NCBI GenBank assembly: GCA_900541125.1
Contig: UQIK01000023.1
Span: forward strand, 1-40,667
Direction: 5' to 3'
Source of the DNA: an uncultured Collinsella sp.
GTDB lineage: Bacteria > Actinomycetota > Coriobacteriia > Coriobacteriales > Coriobacteriaceae
DNA: 40,667 bases
A program made the position numbers and the translations under genes. The notes beneath the pieces were generated by a model that searched no databases, was not told where the DNA came from, and worked only from the letters and a program-made list of their open reading frames with translations. Positions 7,627 through 16,629 of the stretch are shown here, one piece after another (position 1 is the stretch's first letter; every line of letters begins with the position of its first letter).

Positions 7627-8973
7627 CTACTCGAAGCTCAGCTGCTCCAGACGATCAAAGACCGTGTCGATACGGGTGAGGAAGTCCCACGGATCAAAGA
7701 TCTCGTCGAGCTTTTCCTGGCTGACGGTGCAGCGCGGGTCAGCCTCGAGACGCTCCTTAAAGGTAGGGCCGGAGACACAATCCTGCACCTCGTGCCAGGT
7801 TGCCATGGCGTTCTCCTGCACAATGGCGTACGCGTCCTCGCGGGTGATGCCCGTGTCGACGAGGGCGAGCAGCACCTTGGAGGAGAAGATGAGGCCGCGG
7901 GTCTTATTGAGGTTGGCCATCATGCGGGCAGGGTACAGCTGCAGGCCGTCGATAACGCGAATGAGGCACTGGAACATGTGGTCGAGCGCGATGAAGCTAT
8001 CGGCCTGGGCGACGCGCTCGGCAGAGGAGTGCGAAATGTCACGCTCGTGCCACAGGGCGACGTTGTCGAAGGCAACCTGCGCGTTGGCCTTCACGACGCG
8101 CGACAGGCCGCAGACCTTCTCCATGGTGATGGGGTTGCGCTTGTGTGGCATGGCTGAGCTGCCCTTTTGGCCCTTACGGAACGGCTCCTCGGCCTCGAGC
8201 GTATCAGTCTTCTGCAGATTGCGAACCTCGGTAGCGATGCGCTCGCAGGTGGCCGCAGTGGTGGCAAGAACGCCGGCGAGATAGGCGTGATGGTCGCGGC
8301 TGATAACCTGCGTGGACAGCGGGTCGTGAACCAGGCCCAGGTGCTCGCAGACGTACTCCTCGACAAACGGCTCGATGGAGCTGTACGTGCCGACAGCGCC
8401 CGAGATAGCACCGAAGGCAACGTTCTTGCGGGCGTCCTCAAGACGATCCAGATCGCGCTTGAGCTCCCAGGCCCAAGAGCCAAACTTCATGCCAAAGGTC
8501 ATCGGCTCGGCATGGATGCCATGAGTACGGCCGGCGCAGAGCGTGTTGCGCTCCTCGAAGGCACGACGCTTGCAAATCTCGCCGAGCTTCTTGACATCCT
8601 CGATGATCAGGTCGCAGGCCTGGGTGAGCTGGTAGCACAGGGCCGTGTCGCCCAGATCGGAGCTGGTCATGCCATAGTGAACCCAGCGGCTGGGTTTGGG
8701 GTCGCCCTCGGGAACATCGGCATCGATGTATTCCTTCATGTTGGTCAGGAAGGCAATGACGTCGTGGCGCGTGACTTCCTCGATCTCATCGACCTTCGCC
8801 TTCTCAAAGTTGGCATGGTCGCGGATCCACTGGGCCTCGTCTTTGGAAATACCGATCTTGCCGAGCTCCGCCTGGGCCTCGCAGGCCAAGACCTCGATCT
8901 CCTGCCAAATGGCGTACTTGTTCTCGAGGGAGAAAATGTGTCCCATCTCCGGGCGGGTATAGCGATCGATCAT
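7627..8973 (-). CDS. purB: Adenylosuccinate lyase
   Basis: Splits SAICAR to AICAR and fumarate, and adenylosuccinate to AMP and fumarate, in purine synthesis. Recognised from the N-terminal MIDRYTRPEMGHIFSLENKY, HYGMTSSDLGDTA, the AGRTHGIHAEPMTFG block that contains the active-site His, and the superfamily signature KGSSAMPHKRNP. The 448-residue length is normal. The frame opens upstream at 9039, but AAAAGGAG stands six bases before the ATG at 8973 and the conserved start follows it, so 8973 is chosen. Confidence 0.96.
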   Translation of the reverse strand: MIDRYTRPEMGHIFSLENKYAIWQEIEVLACEAQAELGKIGISKDEAQWIRDHANFEKAKVDEIEEVTRHDVIAFLTNMKEYIDADVPEGDPKPSRWVHYGMTSSDLGDTALCYQLTQACDLIIEDVKKLGEICKRRAFEERNTLCAGRTHGIHAEPMTFGMKFGSWAWELKRDLDRLEDARKNVAFGAISGAVGTYSSIEPFVEEYVCEHLGLVHDPLSTQVISRDHHAYLAGVLATTAATCERIATEVRNLQKTDTLEAEEPFRKGQKGSSAMPHKRNPITMEKVCGLSRVVKANAQVAFDNVALWHERDISHSSAERVAQADSFIALDHMFQCLIRVIDGLQLYPARMMANLNKTRGLIFSSKVLLALVDTGITREDAYAIVQENAMATWHEVQDCVSGPTFKERLEADPRCTVSQEKLDEIFDPWDFLTRIDTVFDRLEQLSFE

Positions 8974-9075
8974 AGCGGCTCCTTTTTGGTTATTGGCACG
9001 TTGGTCGTAACCCATCCATTGTACCGTGCGCAGGTGCAAGTATGGGCAGCAGGCATTAACCTAACATTTTGGAAT

Positions 9076-9117
9076 TGGAGCGAGCAACGGGACGTCTGCG
9101 TTATTTGCTTCGCAAAT
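9076..9117 (-). repeat. Displaced tRNA-Gly 3' end, distal copy, with hairpin
   Basis: Bases 9076-9093 match the 18-nt 3' end of tRNA-Gly (9400-9417) with one change. The copy continues into GTCTGCG and the palindrome ATTTGCTTCGCAAAT (9103-9117), and this continuation resembles the one after the second displaced copy at 9208-9248. There is no tRNA body. Confidence 0.6.
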
Positions 9118-9207
9118 GCGCACCGGCTGCGATCGATCCCCTCGGATTCACGGTGACGATGGGGAAGACTTTGTTGAATTGGCCGTCCCGAGGTCTTCTG
9201 TGCTCCA

Positions 9208-9250
9208 TGGAGCGGGCAACGGGACGTCCGCGTATTTGCTTCGCAAATCC
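9208..9250 (-). repeat. Displaced tRNA-Gly 3' end, proximal copy, with hairpin
   Basis: Bases 9208-9225 are identical to the 18-nt 3' end of tRNA-Gly including CCA (9400-9417). Beyond the match the sequence continues as GTCCGCG and ATTTGCTTCGCAAAT (9234-9248), nearly the same as at 9094-9117. Two copies of a tRNA end attached to the same outside sequence indicate repeated insertion or duplication of one element. Confidence 0.62.
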
Positions 9251-9343
9251 GCACCGGCTTCAGGCGCCTGTCGGCGCCTTCGCCTGCTCGCTACAAACGC
9301 TTCGCGTTTGCTTAACGCTCGCACCCTGGCGGGTTCGAGTCCC
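9251..9343. repeat. Hairpin-rich filler ending in an inverted T-arm
   Basis: Contains a GGCGCC-rich palindrome (about 9262-9280), CAAACGCTTCGCGTTTG (9294-9310) and, at 9331-9343, the T-arm sequence GGGTTCGAGTCCC in the opposite orientation to the tRNA gene. The arrangement repeats that beside tRNA-Lys. Open frames across it read as low-complexity Arg/Ala peptides and are not credible genes. Confidence 0.5.
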
Positions 9344-9356
9344 GGCGCTTGGTAGT

Positions 9357-9387
9357 AAAAAGCACGGCAACGTAACGCTGCCGTGCT
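9357..9387 (-). terminator. Terminator of tRNA-Gly
   Basis: Stem AGCACGGCA/TGCCGTGCT (9361-9369 with 9379-9387) is followed on the minus strand by five T. It starts 13 bases beyond the CCA end of tRNA-Gly. Confidence 0.75.
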
Positions 9388-9399
9388 TGTGCTTTTTAC

Positions 9400-9474
9400 T
9401 GGAGCGGGCAACGGGACTCGAACCCGCGAGTGTCAGCTTGGGAAGCTGATGCCTTACCACTTGGCGATGCCCGC
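9400..9474 (-). tRNA. tRNA-Gly (anticodon CCC)
   Basis: The 75-nt minus-strand gene has acceptor strands GCGGGCA/TGCCCGC, anticodon loop TTCCCAA, T-arm CGGGTTCGAGTCCCG, discriminator T and an encoded CCA. The CCC anticodon serves GGG codons. It has a promoter and terminator of its own, with two displaced copies of its 3' end further downstream. Confidence 0.96.
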
Positions 9475-9487
9475 ATATGTGGGGGAT

Positions 9488-9517
9488 AGTATAACGCGGT
9501 TGTCTTGTTCGATACAA
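9488..9517 (-). promoter_or_regulatory. Promoter of tRNA-Gly
   Basis: On the minus strand TTGTAT (9517-9512) and TATACT (9493-9488) are 18 bases apart; the tRNA starts 13 bases beyond the -10. Confidence 0.6.
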
Positions 9518-9771
9518 GGGTGTCGATGCTTGTTTTAGCTGTGGAGAATCGTTTGAAAACCGCGCCAATTGTGGAGATGAGGACCTTTGTCTTTCTTTTC
9601 TTACCATCTTCTACCTGCACTTTTATCTGATTGTTGTATTTGAGCTCGATTTGTCAGAAATCGGGCAAGCTTTTGGTCAGGCTCCGGTACTTACCCGCAT
9701 GAACCTCGGGGGTAGCCTCATCCTACGCGTCGCAACCTCCCCATGCGGCGCACGAGGGATAAGGAGCAGCC
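9518..9771. other. Divergent gap before the adhesin gene
   Basis: This gap must hold the adhesin promoter. I see no clear -35/-10 pair. It is AT-richer than the surroundings (around 9580-9655) and contains no credible gene. The adhesin ribosome site AAGGAG stands five bases before its ATG. Confidence 0.4.
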
Positions 9772-12700
9772 ATGTCCAACGCACCCATGCACTCTGTCCA
9801 CAGCGCAATCGCAACAGGTCCGCTGCTCCTGCTCCTCTTCCTGCTTTTCGGCTGCCTGGCACCGGGAGCCGCATTTGCCGTCGATGGCTACGACCAGCTC
9901 GGCTTCCGCACTATTAGCGATGATTGTGGGCCCTTCTTCATCGGCAAGTATGAAGCTCAAGACACCTCAATTGCCTACTGCATGAACCAGGAGCGCCCCG
10001 GCCCCACCAAACCGGGCGGCCCATGGCTCAACTTTGATCAAGGCTGGGTGTGGCTCGACGACGAGTTCGCGGCAATCGTTTGTCACGGATATCCCACCAC
10101 CACGTCGTTTGGCGGTTACCATCTTTCACCCGATCGCGCCCGCGCCGCCACCCAGCTTGCCGTATGGATGCTCAACGGCACTACCCATGTCGACGGCACC
10201 TACTCCTACACGACCGCTCAGGGTAAAACCAAGAGCGGACACTTTACCGCCGACAATGAAGTCGTGGCGGCTGCGCGGTGGCTCCACGACAGCGCAAAAT
10301 CAGGAAGCATCAAAGCCGCTCCACACCGCGCGCGACGCTATCTAGGGGCCGTATCGGTCGGCAGCAAACGTCAAGACATGCTCTATGTACTGCCGGCGGT
10401 CTCTGTTTCATTCCAAAAGCAGTCTGCTAACACCGTTATTACCAGCGGAAACAATACCTATCAGTTTACCGGGGCAACATTCGATATTTTTGAGAGCGCC
10501 AGCGGCGCGCGTGTCGGCACCATCAAGATGGACAGCAACGGTCGAGCGCAAGCAACACTTCTGCCCAACACGGCATACTACCTAGTTGAAACGAAGGCGC
10601 CGGCCGGCTATGTCCCCCGCCACGATCGTATTGCCTTTACCACGGGGAATGACGGCGGGCGGGTCGCCATTGATGAACAGCCCGGCACCATCAACCTGCG
10701 TATCGTAAAACTCGATGCCGCGACGAATGCCGGCCCCCAGGTGGGATCTTCACTCGCAGGAGCAGAGTTCACGTGTGTGTCGCAATCAACCCCTGGATGG
10801 GCACAAATCCTCACGACCGACGAAAGCGGTCGGGCCACCCTCGCCGATGTCCCCTTAGGAACCTTTACCATCTACGAATCAAAAGCCCCCGAGGGCTACC
10901 TGCCATCCAACGACAGCTGGACCTATACCGTTGGAGCCGACCAGCTCGGCGATTCAGGCGTGGTCGAGATCGAATCTCGCGTTTCCGATATCCCCATTGC
11001 GTTTAACCTTGAGATTTCCAAATTCAAGGATTACGGCAATAGCGACCAATCCGGTCTGGAGCAGCCGGCGGGTGGTGTTGTCTTTGAGGTTGTCAGCAAC
11101 AGCTCTCAGCAGGTTGTTGGCACACTGACCACAAACATCTATGGCTTTGCCTCCACCAAAGATCAGCCCGAAGCATGGTTCGGCACAGGAAAGCGACCCG
11201 CCGGTGTCCACGGAGCCGTCCCATACGACCGTGCCGGCTACACGGTTCGCGAGGTTCCGGAAACCGTCCCCGAGGGTTTTAAACGTGCAGGGGAATGGAC
11301 CGTCGGAGCCAATCAGATTTCCGACGGCGCCGAGCTTCAATATATCGTGGACAACCACGCTCTGTCGACGCATCTCCAGATTGTAAAACGCGATGCCCAA
11401 ACAGGCGCTTCTGTTCCCCTAGCCGGATTCACCTTCCAACTCCTCGACAGCAATCACGAACCTGTCTCACAAACATGCTGGTATCCAGCACATAACGTAA
11501 TGGACACTTTTACGACTGACGCGACCGGCGCCGTCACACTGCCCGAATCGCTCGTGCCGGGCACCTATTATGTACGCGAAACCTCGGCCATAGAGCCTTA
11601 TCTTGTCGGTGAAGAGATCGAGGTAAACATACCCGCCGATATAAACCTAACGCCCGTTGCAATCGCCTCGTATTATGACCACGCCGCGACCGGAAATATC
11701 AGGATCGTTAAAACCGATGCCGTAGACGGCAGCAGCCTCGCGGGCGCCATCTTTGAGATCCGTGCCTCGGGTGATATCGTGCGCCCCGACGGTAGCATTG
11801 CCGCACTCGACGGTGAGACTGTCGCTACCGTCACGACGGATGAAACTGGAGAAGCACGCGCGGACAACCTCTCGCTGGGATCTGGTACCGCGCGCTACGA
11901 GGTTGTCGAAACTCAAGCGCCGACCGGCTTCTTACTCGACCGGACGCCCCATATCGTAGACCTCGCTTATGCCGACCAGAAAACACCCGTTGTGGAAGCA
12001 CGGCTTAACGTATCCGACGATTACACCAAGGTTGATATCTCCAAGGTCGATGCAAGCGGAGAGCAGGAAGTGGAAGGCGCACAGCTTACCTTATATGGTC
12101 CCGATAAAACCGAAATAGACTCCTGGACCTCATCCGACAAGCCGCACCGCGTCGAACATCTTGCACCTGGCACCTACTCGTTGCGCGAAATGATGTCTCC
12201 GCGGACCTATGACCTTGCCGAGGAGATAACGTTTGAAATAAAAGATACGGGAGAAGTCCAATCCGTCGCGATGAAGGATGCGCCCATCGAGATCAAGGGG
12301 CAGGTCGACAAGCGTCAGGAACTTGTCCAACCTATCGAAAAGGGCTTGTTGGCTAACGGCGATGGTAAAAACCGCGCCACGACGCAAACCAATAGTGATG
12401 GGCTTTTCTCCTATACCATCGATGCTCGAAACGATTCCGCTACTTGGGTTGATGAGTTTACGATTACCGATGATCTTGAGTGCGCCAAAGACGGCACGGC
12501 GAGATTCATCTCAATCGAAACCTCCGTCGCCATCGGCGACCTCAACGGTCTGTGCAACGTGTGGTATCGCACGACGCCGTTGGACTCGACAGACGTCGAT
12601 GAACCGGCGAACGCGACACTTGACGATGGGCACGAAAATCCTTGGCTTGAGTCCGACGAAGTAAAAGAGAGCCTTGGTGAGGACTGTCGCCTCGTCGATT

Positions 12701-13203
12701 ACGACGGCTGGCGCCTCTGGAAGGCGGATGTCTCGACCACGGAATCCACCACACTCGAGGCGGAAGAGCTCGACCTTGCATCCAATACCGTCGTAACGGG
12801 CATTCGAATTGAATACGGTGCGGTAGCTGCCGACTTTACGACTCGAAGCGATGCGGATTCTTGGACCCGCGATGATCTCAAAGATGAGCACGACGACCTT
12901 GACGATGCCAAAGCAATCCTTGGCACAGACGCTCGGGGCGCAGTCATGCACATGCAGGCAACGTCGGCTTATACGCCCCAAACCGCACTCACCAACAGCG
13001 CGCGCGTCGATCTTTGCCGCAACGGCGGCGGCGATAAACTTGAGTCACATGACGAGGACCGTGTCATTCAACGCTGTACCCTACCGCAGGACCTACCGGC
13101 AACAGGATCAGTTCCCATCGCCGCTTGCATCACCGCGCTCCTGACCTCGGGTGCCGCAGCCCTATGGTTCGCTCGCCTTAGGTCGATCCCAAAGAACCGC
13201 TAG
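9772..13203 (+). CDS. Sortase-anchored thioester/Cna-B-repeat adhesin
   Basis: Large surface protein (1143 residues) predicted to be cell-wall linked. A signal peptide (cleavage about AFA-VD, 36/37) is followed by a thioester (TQXA) domain: Cys70 in IAYCMNQ and Gln128 in ATQLAVWML are the residues that form an internal thioester able to bind host proteins covalently. About six SpaA/Cna-B-type domains follow (roughly 205-860), each with a lysine early in the domain (IVKLD, EISKF, IVKRD, IVKTD, DISKVD) and an E-box near its end (VETKAPAGY, YESKAPEGY, VREVPETVPEGF, VRETSAIEPY, VETQAPTGF, LREMMSPRTY), the layout that gives intramolecular isopeptide bonds. A less familiar acidic domain (about 860-1090) precedes LPATG (1108-1112), a hydrophobic span and a basic tail, a standard sortase signal. 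No sortase gene is in the window. It stands alone on the plus strand among minus-strand genes. Confidence 0.9.
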   Translation: MSNAPMHSVHSAIATGPLLLLLFLLFGCLAPGAAFAVDGYDQLGFRTISDDCGPFFIGKYEAQDTSIAYCMNQERPGPTKPGGPWLNFDQGWVWLDDEFAAIVCHGYPTTTSFGGYHLSPDRARAATQLAVWMLNGTTHVDGTYSYTTAQGKTKSGHFTADNEVVAAARWLHDSAKSGSIKAAPHRARRYLGAVSVGSKRQDMLYVLPAVSVSFQKQSANTVITSGNNTYQFTGATFDIFESASGARVGTIKMDSNGRAQATLLPNTAYYLVETKAPAGYVPRHDRIAFTTGNDGGRVAIDEQPGTINLRIVKLDAATNAGPQVGSSLAGAEFTCVSQSTPGWAQILTTDESGRATLADVPLGTFTIYESKAPEGYLPSNDSWTYTVGADQLGDSGVVEIESRVSDIPIAFNLEISKFKDYGNSDQSGLEQPAGGVVFEVVSNSSQQVVGTLTTNIYGFASTKDQPEAWFGTGKRPAGVHGAVPYDRAGYTVREVPETVPEGFKRAGEWTVGANQISDGAELQYIVDNHALSTHLQIVKRDAQTGASVPLAGFTFQLLDSNHEPVSQTCWYPAHNVMDTFTTDATGAVTLPESLVPGTYYVRETSAIEPYLVGEEIEVNIPADINLTPVAIASYYDHAATGNIRIVKTDAVDGSSLAGAIFEIRASGDIVRPDGSIAALDGETVATVTTDETGEARADNLSLGSGTARYEVVETQAPTGFLLDRTPHIVDLAYADQKTPVVEARLNVSDDYTKVDISKVDASGEQEVEGAQLTLYGPDKTEIDSWTSSDKPHRVEHLAPGTYSLREMMSPRTYDLAEEITFEIKDTGEVQSVAMKDAPIEIKGQVDKRQELVQPIEKGLLANGDGKNRATTQTNSDGLFSYTIDARNDSATWVDEFTITDDLECAKDGTARFISIETSVAIGDLNGLCNVWYRTTPLDSTDVDEPANATLDDGHENPWLESDEVKESLGEDCRLVDYDGWRLWKADVSTTESTTLEAEELDLASNTVVTGIRIEYGAVAADFTTRSDADSWTRDDLKDEHDDLDDAKAILGTDARGAVMHMQATSAYTPQTALTNSARVDLCRNGGGDKLESHDEDRVIQRCTLPQDLPATGSVPIAACITALLTSGAAALWFARLRSIPKNR

Positions 13204-13212
13204 CACGATGAA

Positions 13213-13248
13213 AAAGCGGGCGAGCCAGTCCCCCAGCTCGCCCGCTTT
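13213..13248. terminator. Bidirectional terminator
   Basis: A 13-pair stem AAAGCGGGCGAGC/GCTCGCCCGCTTT begins 9 bases after the adhesin stop. A and T runs on its two sides allow it to serve the adhesin on the plus strand and the small membrane protein on the minus strand. Confidence 0.85.
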
Positions 13249-13269
13249 CAATCATGTAAATCGCCGTAT

Positions 13270-13488
13270 CTACTCTGCAGGCGAAGATCCACCATCAACG
13301 ATTGCCCGCTCGGACTCAGGAATCCCATCGGCACCCGTGCTCTGTTCTTGCTCCACCTCTTCGCTGATTGCGGAGGCGGGGGTCGAGCCCTTCGCACCCA
13401 CGATGTAGGCAGCCCCAAATCCTAACGCAATGGCAATCAAGGTCAAAATCACGTAGACAGGCCAATGGCGCTTAATATACGAAAACAC
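13270..13488 (-). CDS. Small single-span membrane protein
   Basis: A 72-residue protein with a short basic N-terminus (MFSYIKRHW), one hydrophobic span (about 10-31, with GFGAAYIVG) and an acidic, Ser/Glu-rich outer tail. No family recognised. It begins with GTG 13488 after AAGGAG and lies 21 bases downstream of the large M28-like gene, so the two are probably one transcript and the products may act together at the membrane; that is inference from spacing only. Confidence 0.72.
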   Translation of the reverse strand: MFSYIKRHWPVYVILTLIAIALGFGAAYIVGAKGSTPASAISEEVEQEQSTGADGIPESERAIVDGGSSPAE

Positions 13489-13509
13489 GTTGACTCCTTA
13501 GAGCTCCGT

Positions 13510-16500
13510 CTACGAACGGCGGATAACCTCGGTCACAACCTCGGATACCGTGGCAATGTTCGTCGGGTTGACATTGTGGGGCAGGTCGTCCTCGGTACGA
13601 GCACAAGCCAGGCGCGTGCCGTCCACGCCGGCGATAGTGAGGGCTCGGCGGCTCGCCTCGAGCGCGGCATAGGCATCGGTCTTGGCATAGGGCATCTCGA
13701 GCGCGCCACAATCGACATGGAACGACTTGCACACCTTGCTGACCAGGTTCATGATGCGGCGATCGCCCTTGAGCAGCTGCTGTTCGCCCTCAACCGTCAC
13801 CACCGAAAGCCTACCGGCGCCGACGGATTCAAGATTGATAAAGAATACGCCGCGGAGCTTATCGCGATGCGAAGCCAAGAAGGCCTTCATACCGGCGCCA
13901 TCGCAATCCGAGGCGCCCGTTGCCACAAACCAGATATCGTGACCGAGCAGCTCATCATCGCCCATAGAGGCGACAGCCGAGAGCATATCTTCGGAAGAAG
14001 CGCCATCGGAAGACGTAGCGCCGCCCTTCCAGCCATCGTTATCGTCCTCGAAGTTATCCCACGAACCGATACCGCGACCGGACTTCTTGGCATCGTAATC
14101 GTCTTCGACGCCCAGCCAGTCACTCATGCTGTCCTGCTCGTTTTTCTTTTTACGACCGAACAGGCCACCCAGGCCGCGCTTACGAGACTTGGGTGCCGCC
14201 GGGGCGGGAGCCGAAATGGTCTCGATCGGCTGCGCGCCCGACGCAACGGGCATAGGAGGCGCAACGGGTGCCGATGTGGGTTCGGGACCTTGGGCGGTAG
14301 CAAAGGGGTCGTTGACCTGGGCAGAGGGATCGGGAAGGTCGAACAGCGACGTGCGAGACGCAACGTTTGCCTGCTTCATCGACGGCAGCGACGGATCAGG
14401 GACCGAAGCCAGCGGAGACGAGGAAGGTGCAGGCGACGGTGCCGACGCCGAATCGGGAACATTCATCTGCGGACGCGGCAATGCCTGGGAGGAAATCTGG
14501 GCCATAAGGGAATCGACTGTTTCGTCCTGGGTGGGAGCAACATCGGCAACCGTGGCACCGGAACCACTCGGGGTCGGCATGGTGAAAATCTGCGTGGAGT
14601 AAGGCCTCGACTCATCCGTCTCGGGAGTCTCGGAAACCGCAGACACTTCCTCCTGCTCGACCTCGGTCGAATCATCTTGCTCGGCTGCCGCGTACTGCTC
14701 TTCGTCAGAGTTGGCCACGACGGGCTCGTCCTCGGCAGCGTCCTGAATTTCGGCAGCATCAATGGGCTCGTCATCGTCTGCCGCGTCGTCCTGCTCATCG
14801 GAAGCAGGAAGGGGCTCGGCAATCGCGGTGCCTTGCTTTTCAAACGTTATCGTGGAATCGAACTGCGCGGCATCAAACGACATGGTGCTATCGACGTGCT
14901 GCTGGGCCTCGAAAGACGTTGTAGCTTCGGCAGCATCGACGGGCACGGACTGCATAGCCTCGTTCTGCTCGAACTCTTGCGCCGCGAGCTCACGTGCCGC
15001 CTCGGCTGCCTGCTGCTGAGCGATAGCCTCCTGCTCGGCAGCCTCGCGTGCAGCAGCGCGCTTCTCTTCGAAATCGTCGACAAATTTCTTGCCCTTTGCA
15101 AGCGCGCCCTTAAAGAAGCTGGAAGCGCTGGCGCCAATCGAAGAGAACGCGGATGCAATATCGGCATGGGGCGTTGCCGCGGGAATCTCGGCAGAGAAAT
15201 CAGTATCGCTCTCGTAAGACACGCGCCTCGGCTGTTCAACGTAATCGTCGTCAGACTCATCCGCAACGTCTTGCGCCGGCGCGGCGGGAGCCAAAATGTC
15301 CAGTCCTGCCGCGGGATCGATCGCGGACACCGCCTCGGGCTCGGCAGCGGTAACCGCGGCAGACTCATCATCCACGGTGACAACGGGGACAGGCTCGGGC
15401 TCAAACGTCGGCTCCTCGCCCTCCTCGTAATCGAGCGTGCAGGACTCGGGAAGCATTCCGAGCGCACGGATGGCATCCGAACCAAAGCGGATGTTGCCGG
15501 CGGCATTGCGATAGAGCTTGGGCTCGGGCTCGGCCGCGGCAGGCTCCTCCGTCGGCTCGGCAGTAGGAACCTCGTCATTGAACTCTTCGGCCTGGACAGC
15601 CTGATTCTGATCCTCGGGCACGATGGCGCCAATCAGCGTCTCGTCGGCAGACGCACCCTCAAAGCCCTCGATCTGCTCGTCGAAAGCCTCACCCTGTTCG
15701 GGCTCGGTCTGAGCGTCGGGAGCAATCGGCTGACCGAACTCGTCCTCGGCGTAGGTAGGCTCTTCATACTCGATGGTGTTGCCGTAGTCGTTTTGCTGTT
15801 GGGCCGCGGCATACTCCGCTGCTGCGCGCGCCATCTCCTCGGCACGACGCTTCTGCTCCCCAAAATAGGTATCGAACGGAACATCGTCGGGAAACTCGTT
15901 TTCGCCCTGGAAGGGAGCAACGTTGTCCATAACGCCGAGCATAGCGGCGACAGAAGACTTGTTGCACACCGCGCCGGACGTATAGGGAAGAATGTAGCGG
16001 TTAGAAATGATGTTTGCCGCGTTGGCGAGCGCAACGAGGGAAGCGAGGATCGCGACAATCCACAGCAGAACCTTGAACGCGCCGGGAAGCGGCAGGATAC
16101 GCAAGATGGCAACGGCAGCAGGGGCAACCGTGGCAACGGGCAACAGCTTGGCGATGAGCGCACGATAAGAAGCATAGGGCTCGCGGGCGAGCAGCTCAGC
16201 ACGGGGAGAGTCGTAGTGTGCGACAACGACCACCGGGCGGTTGCGCGGAGACGCGAGCGGGCCCGAGGCCTTGTGGTAGGCGATGACATTTTGGCTCACG
16301 CCCGTCTTGCCCAGGCGCGAAACCACGGGGTGGCCCGTGCGTTCGAGCACGTAAAGAACGGCGCCGGCAATGGCCAGCAAGGTGCCAACCAAGCCGATGC
16401 CGCCGCCGATGCCCATCAGTAGGGCGCCGGCAAACGCAAGAATACCGGTAACGGCAAATGCCAACCTACTGGGCGCCGGGGCATTGAACTCCTGAACCTC

Positions 16501-16629
16501 GGGATCAAAGCCGTGGTTGCGGAAGATCTGAGCGATATCCTCGGCAGCCAAGCGCTCTTCTTCGCTGCATGCCGGCGTAATGCCGGTGTTCTGCAGCAGG
16601 TGGTTAATATAGTTCTGGGTGTTCGCCAT
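13510..16629 (-). CDS. Membrane protein with split, degenerate M28 peptidase fold
   Basis: Predicted 1039-residue membrane protein. Residues 1-235 hold an N-terminal helical region, hydrophobic spans (about 55-96 and 160-205) and the start of an M28-type fold: VVVVAHYDSPRAE keeps the first metal-site His138 and Asp140. Residues 240-885 are a very long insert rich in Glu, Asp, Ala, Pro and Ser. The rest of the fold resumes at about 890-1039 (WFVATGAS, GMKAFL, FINLESVG, KTDAYAAL, LPHN). Key positions look altered: the second metal-ligand Asp, usually in GANDNASG, is Cys222 in GAVCNKSS, and the catalytic Glu-Glu pair is replaced by Ser907-Asp908. The protein may therefore be a non-catalytic relative. 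The start at ATG 16629 has a GGAG site before it; an upstream in-frame extension to 16779 lacks one. Confidence 0.8.
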   Translation of the reverse strand: MANTQNYINHLLQNTGITPACSEEERLAAEDIAQIFRNHGFDPEVQEFNAPAPSRLAFAVTGILAFAGALLMGIGGGIGLVGTLLAIAGAVLYVLERTGHPVVSRLGKTGVSQNVIAYHKASGPLASPRNRPVVVVAHYDSPRAELLAREPYASYRALIAKLLPVATVAPAAVAILRILPLPGAFKVLLWIVAILASLVALANAANIISNRYILPYTSGAVCNKSSVAAMLGVMDNVAPFQGENEFPDDVPFDTYFGEQKRRAEEMARAAAEYAAAQQQNDYGNTIEYEEPTYAEDEFGQPIAPDAQTEPEQGEAFDEQIEGFEGASADETLIGAIVPEDQNQAVQAEEFNDEVPTAEPTEEPAAAEPEPKLYRNAAGNIRFGSDAIRALGMLPESCTLDYEEGEEPTFEPEPVPVVTVDDESAAVTAAEPEAVSAIDPAAGLDILAPAAPAQDVADESDDDYVEQPRRVSYESDTDFSAEIPAATPHADIASAFSSIGASASSFFKGALAKGKKFVDDFEEKRAAAREAAEQEAIAQQQAAEAARELAAQEFEQNEAMQSVPVDAAEATTSFEAQQHVDSTMSFDAAQFDSTITFEKQGTAIAEPLPASDEQDDAADDDEPIDAAEIQDAAEDEPVVANSDEEQYAAAEQDDSTEVEQEEVSAVSETPETDESRPYSTQIFTMPTPSGSGATVADVAPTQDETVDSLMAQISSQALPRPQMNVPDSASAPSPAPSSSPLASVPDPSLPSMKQANVASRTSLFDLPDPSAQVNDPFATAQGPEPTSAPVAPPMPVASGAQPIETISAPAPAAPKSRKRGLGGLFGRKKKNEQDSMSDWLGVEDDYDAKKSGRGIGSWDNFEDDNDGWKGGATSSDGASSEDMLSAVASMGDDELLGHDIWFVATGASDCDGAGMKAFLASHRDKLRGVFFINLESVGAGRLSVVTVEGEQQLLKGDRRIMNLVSKVCKSFHVDCGALEMPYAKTDAYAALEASRRALTIAGVDGTRLACARTEDDLPHNVNPTNIATVSEVVTEVIRRS

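Noticed and set aside
9148..9411. 87-codon minus-strand frame over the tRNA-Gly repeats
   Set aside because: It translates tRNA T-arm and hairpin sequence into Arg/Ala-rich peptide. Frames of this type at tRNA genes are known annotation artefacts.
13465..16422. 985-codon open frame on the plus strand
   Set aside because: It is antisense to the M28-like gene, reads as Arg/Leu/Gly-rich low complexity with no domain, and arises from GC-rich codon bias. The minus-strand frame has a ribosome site, membrane spans and a recognisable fold.
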